Assembly (NCBI GenBank): GCA_016795005.1
Contig: JAEUIV010000034.1
Coordinates: 1 to 35,934, forward strand
DNA from: Phycisphaerae bacterium
GTDB lineage: Bacteria > Planctomycetota > Phycisphaerae > Phycisphaerales > UBA1924
Direction of reading: 5' to 3'
Length of the DNA: 35,934 nucleotides
The notes below the pieces were generated by a model, which saw only the letters and a list, made by a program, of their open reading frames with translations, was not told where the DNA came from and made no database searches. Below are positions 33,681 to 35,934 of this stretch, piece after piece. The translations under genes were made by a program, and so were the position numbers. Each line of letters starts with the position of its first letter. The first letter of the stretch is position 1.

Positions 33681-34856
33681 TCAGCGGCCCGGAGGGACAT
33701 CGACCGCGGTCAGCACCTTGGGCGGGAGCGACTTCAACAACTTCGCGGTGACGGGGTTCGAACGGATGGTGGTGTTCGACGTGATCGGCGGCGGAGCCGC
33801 GGAAGCAGCCGCAGGAGGCGGCGGGGGCGGTGGGTTGATCTCGTTCAGCATCGCCCGGATCGTGGCGCCGCCCCGGCCGGCGAAGAAGGAGTTGTACCCG
33901 TCGCGGATCGCCGGATCACGGAAGACATCCCAGAACACGAATCCCTGCGCGCCGGCCCGGGCCGAGTAACGGAACATCGAGATGAGGTCGAGTTCGTTCA
34001 CGAACTGGCCGGTGTAGATCGGGTTGTTCTCGGAATAGCGCATCCAGATGACCGCGTAGACCGGCTTTCCCATCGACCACGTCTTGGCCAGTTCGATCTT
34101 GCTCGCCACGCCGTTGGAATAGTTTGTGATGACACGCTGACCCGGCGACGCGGCCTGCCCGACCGGGATGCTGTAGTCCACGGCGTACACATCCGGGAAG
34201 AATGCGTCCATCTCGGCAAAGAGCGGGCGGAAATCCTCCTGCTGCGACTGCGGATAGAAATAGGGGAAACCGTAGTAGCCCCAGGTCGCGCGGGGGCGGA
34301 GCGCCTTGCACTCGCGGATCGTCCCGACCATGAAGTCCATCGCCGCGGCCTCGAACTCCTCGTGCGCCCGCTGTTCCACCTGCGCCGCGGTCAACGTCGG
34401 GAACCGCGCCCGGACCCAGTCACGAGACATCGCCTTCATCCGTTCGTTCGAGAACAACTCCCAGTTGGGGTGCCACGACTCGAAGTCGAGGATCCCCATC
34501 CCGTCCCACTCCGGATCGGGGAGCGCGCGGATGACGTCCGCCCGGACCTTGGCGATGTGCGCCGCCCAGTTGGTCTTCTGGGGGATGCCCTCGTTGTCGA
34601 CCCACACCCGGCCCGTCGCGGGGTCGGTTCGAATACGCGGGTATTTGCCGATCAGGTGCTCATAGAACATGTAGCACTTGTCGCGCTGGATCGGCAGGCC
34701 CGAGAAGTTGACGTTGGCGTCCTCCGGCCCGGTCGGGTTCCAGATCAGCGGGACGCCGGTGCCGCCCGAGGGGGGAGAGGATTGGGCCTGCGCAAACACG
34801 CCGCAGGCCGCAAGGGTTCCGACCGCACAGGTTGTCATCAGTACTCGTAGCGTCAT
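33681..34856 (-). CDS. GH56 hyaluronidase-like secreted protein
   Basis: A 391-residue exported protein. Features match glycoside hydrolase family 56: CYMFYEHLIGKYPRI, then MGILDFESWHPNW with Asp124 and Glu126 in the positions of the catalytic D-x-E of animal hyaluronidases, then AMDFMVGTIRECKALRP and TWGYYGFPYFY. Family enzymes cleave hyaluronan or chondroitin by a substrate-assisted retaining mechanism. GH56 is known mainly from animals, so a bacterial copy is notable. The signal region contains LAAC, allowing a lipoprotein, or cleavage after FAQAQ. The C-terminus is Pro/Ala-rich. ATG 34856 is chosen because GGAGG lies seven bases upstream, ahead of another ATG at 34862 that is too close. 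Confidence 0.9.
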   Translation of the reverse strand: MTLRVLMTTCAVGTLAACGVFAQAQSSPPSGGTGVPLIWNPTGPEDANVNFSGLPIQRDKCYMFYEHLIGKYPRIRTDPATGRVWVDNEGIPQKTNWAAHIAKVRADVIRALPDPEWDGMGILDFESWHPNWELFSNERMKAMSRDWVRARFPTLTAAQVEQRAHEEFEAAAMDFMVGTIRECKALRPRATWGYYGFPYFYPQSQQEDFRPLFAEMDAFFPDVYAVDYSIPVGQAASPGQRVITNYSNGVASKIELAKTWSMGKPVYAVIWMRYSENNPIYTGQFVNELDLISMFRYSARAGAQGFVFWDVFRDPAIRDGYNSFFAGRGGATIRAMLNEINPPPPPPPAAASAAPPPITSNTTIRSNPVTAKLLKSLPPKVLTAVDVPPGR

Positions 34857-35077
34857 CAGCATTCCTCCGATAAGCGAGGGGAGAGAGCCGCTCTCTTTGT
34901 TGACCTCGTTGCGGAGTATCCGATTCGAGTCACGCACCGGCGAGCCGTCGCCGGCGATGAAAGTTGAATCGAGGGTGTCTGGAGCGCGCGGGCAACACAT
35001 CCGGTTGGCGCGGTTGGTGACGTGCGTGACGACAAACACCATGATGACGCCTCGTTCGGGGATGGATAATCGCCGCG

Positions 35078-35934
35078 CTAGTTCAGCCCGGCCTTCAGAC
35101 GGAGCCAGTCGCCGACCATTTCAAGAGCCGCCGGGTTGATCGTCTCCTCGATCGCCGCGTACTCATCCATGCCTCCCGTCGTGCAGGCCTGGAGAAGATG
35201 GTTCAGCCCCGGCAGCGTGGCGATCGTCACATCATTATTCCCCGCCTCTTCGAGGGCCGCGCGGATGCCGGGAAGAGCATCGGCGTGCGGAACCTGAAGA
35301 TCGCGCTCACCAACGATCGCCAGCACGGGCACGCGCACACGCTTCAACGATTCGGACGGATCAAACGAGAGGAACGATCGGAACCAGGGGGTCAGAAGCG
35401 TGGAATACTGCTGGCCCGCCTGGAGCCGCAGTTCGTCCTCCCCCATCTCCGTCCCGTTCGCGGCCAACTGAACCCGGATGAGTTCCGCAAGCGCTCGGAT
35501 GCCCTCCTCGTGCGGCGCGTCGTTCATCACCGCTTCCATCGCGGCGCGATGAGCCGCCGCGACGCGGGCCAGCGCCTCCTCGTCCTGGATCCCCCCGCCG
35601 CGCATGATGGCCAGGTTCTGTATCCGGAGAAGTTCGCTGCCTCGCATCGCGTAGCCCGCGAGCATGACGACGAATCGCACGCCGTCCGCCTTCACCGCCA
35701 CGAGGGGGGCGATGGCCCCTCCCTCGCTGTGCCCCATCACGCCGACTCGTTCCGGGTCGATCCCGGGCTGGGTTCTCACGAACGCGACCCCGGCCGCGGC
35801 GTCCGCCGCGAGGTCCTCCTCCTTCGCCAGCAGGCTGTTCCCCCCCGAGCCGCCGATGCCGCGATCGTCGGTCCGCAGCACCGCGATGCCGCGGCGAGTC
35901 AGGTAATCCGCCCAGACCATGAACGGCTTGTGCC
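35078..35934 (-). CDS. Alpha/beta-hydrolase family protein, N-terminally truncated by window edge
   Basis: The C-terminal 285 or so residues of an alpha/beta hydrolase that continues past the right edge (the frame stays open, HKPFMVWADYL). The catalytic triad is visible: nucleophile Ser in MGHSEGG, Asp in VGERDLQVP and His in PGLNHLLQ. The DDRGIGGSGG segment is the typical strand-4 turn. Close relatives are exported or cytoplasmic esterases/peptidases of broad specificity; the missing N-terminus decides which. It lies upstream of the GH56 gene on the same strand with 221 bases between, enough for a separate promoter. Confidence 0.93.
   Translation of the reverse strand, partial: HKPFMVWADYLTRRGIAVLRTDDRGIGGSGGNSLLAKEEDLAADAAAGVAFVRTQPGIDPERVGVMGHSEGGAIAPLVAVKADGVRFVVMLAGYAMRGSELLRIQNLAIMRGGGIQDEEALARVAAAHRAAMEAVMNDAPHEEGIRALAELIRVQLAANGTEMGEDELRLQAGQQYSTLLTPWFRSFLSFDPSESLKRVRVPVLAIVGERDLQVPHADALPGIRAALEEAGNNDVTIATLPGLNHLLQACTTGGMDEYAAIEETINPAALEMVGDWLRLKAGLN

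Noticed and set aside
33750-33780. GGTTCGAA-like T-loop sequence suggesting a second tRNA
   Set aside because: Flanking bases do not form acceptor or anticodon stems and it lies in the coding end of the GH56 gene.
1-35934. CRISPR array or prophage
   Set aside because: No regularly spaced repeats, cas genes, integrase or phage structural genes were seen.

Overview
The window looks like chromosome from a GC-rich Planctomycetota bacterium, most likely class Phycisphaerae. This rests on several signs: a pseudopilin with an H-X9-DG C-terminus, secreted proteins ending in dockerin-like Asp/Asn repeats, many uncharacterised secreted proteins, and GC-biased codon use. It is an inference without a database search. 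Housekeeping genes are intact: aroB, valS, rpsR, tmk, cysS, ybeY and tRNA-Arg(CCG). No phage, plasmid or CRISPR structure was seen.

Layout. 1-578 is the 3' end of an RND efflux pump. 590-4552 (minus) holds aroB, a ParA ATPase with an unusual C-terminal beta domain, and a P-loop-less partner. 5059-5775 is a methyltransferase. 5791-7086 (minus) is a transglutaminase-fold protein that has lost its catalytic Cys and His. 7098-7300 (plus) is a clear cobalamin riboswitch. It precedes three translationally coupled genes for exported proteins (propeller-like protein, 'PAPGQF'-type surface protein, pseudopilin). A BFD-like [2Fe-2S] protein and a GAF-PP2C phosphatase follow. 12215-13721 (minus) is a lower-GC type II restriction-modification pair beside tRNA-Arg(CCG). 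An MFS transporter and a DUF1570-like metalloprotease lipoprotein converge on a spacer with a minus-strand terminator.

16713-20660 (minus) is valS. Its uninterrupted reading frame contains a complete REP-associated tyrosine transposase (RAYT) flanked by perfect inverted REP palindromes. The insertion lies in the loop between the editing domain and the rest of the catalytic core, so the gene predicts a 1315-residue synthetase-transposase chimera. Divergent from valS are rpsR, a free-methionine-(R)-sulfoxide reductase and kbl. 22824-27939 holds a small CBM48 protein, an unknown lipoprotein and a large secreted GH13-like protein whose catalytic residues are replaced. The rest (minus) is tmk-cysS, a dockerin-type secreted protein, ybeY-corC, a bacterial GH56 hyaluronidase homologue with its own terminator, and a truncated alpha/beta hydrolase.

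The two strongest candidates for undescribed biology are the RAYT inside valS and the cobalamin-riboswitch operon of exported proteins. The operon may be a corrinoid-capture system that includes a pseudopilin. A secondary theme is pseudoenzymes and sugar-binding-like E-set modules (dead GH13, dead transglutaminase, ParA with an E-set-like tail).
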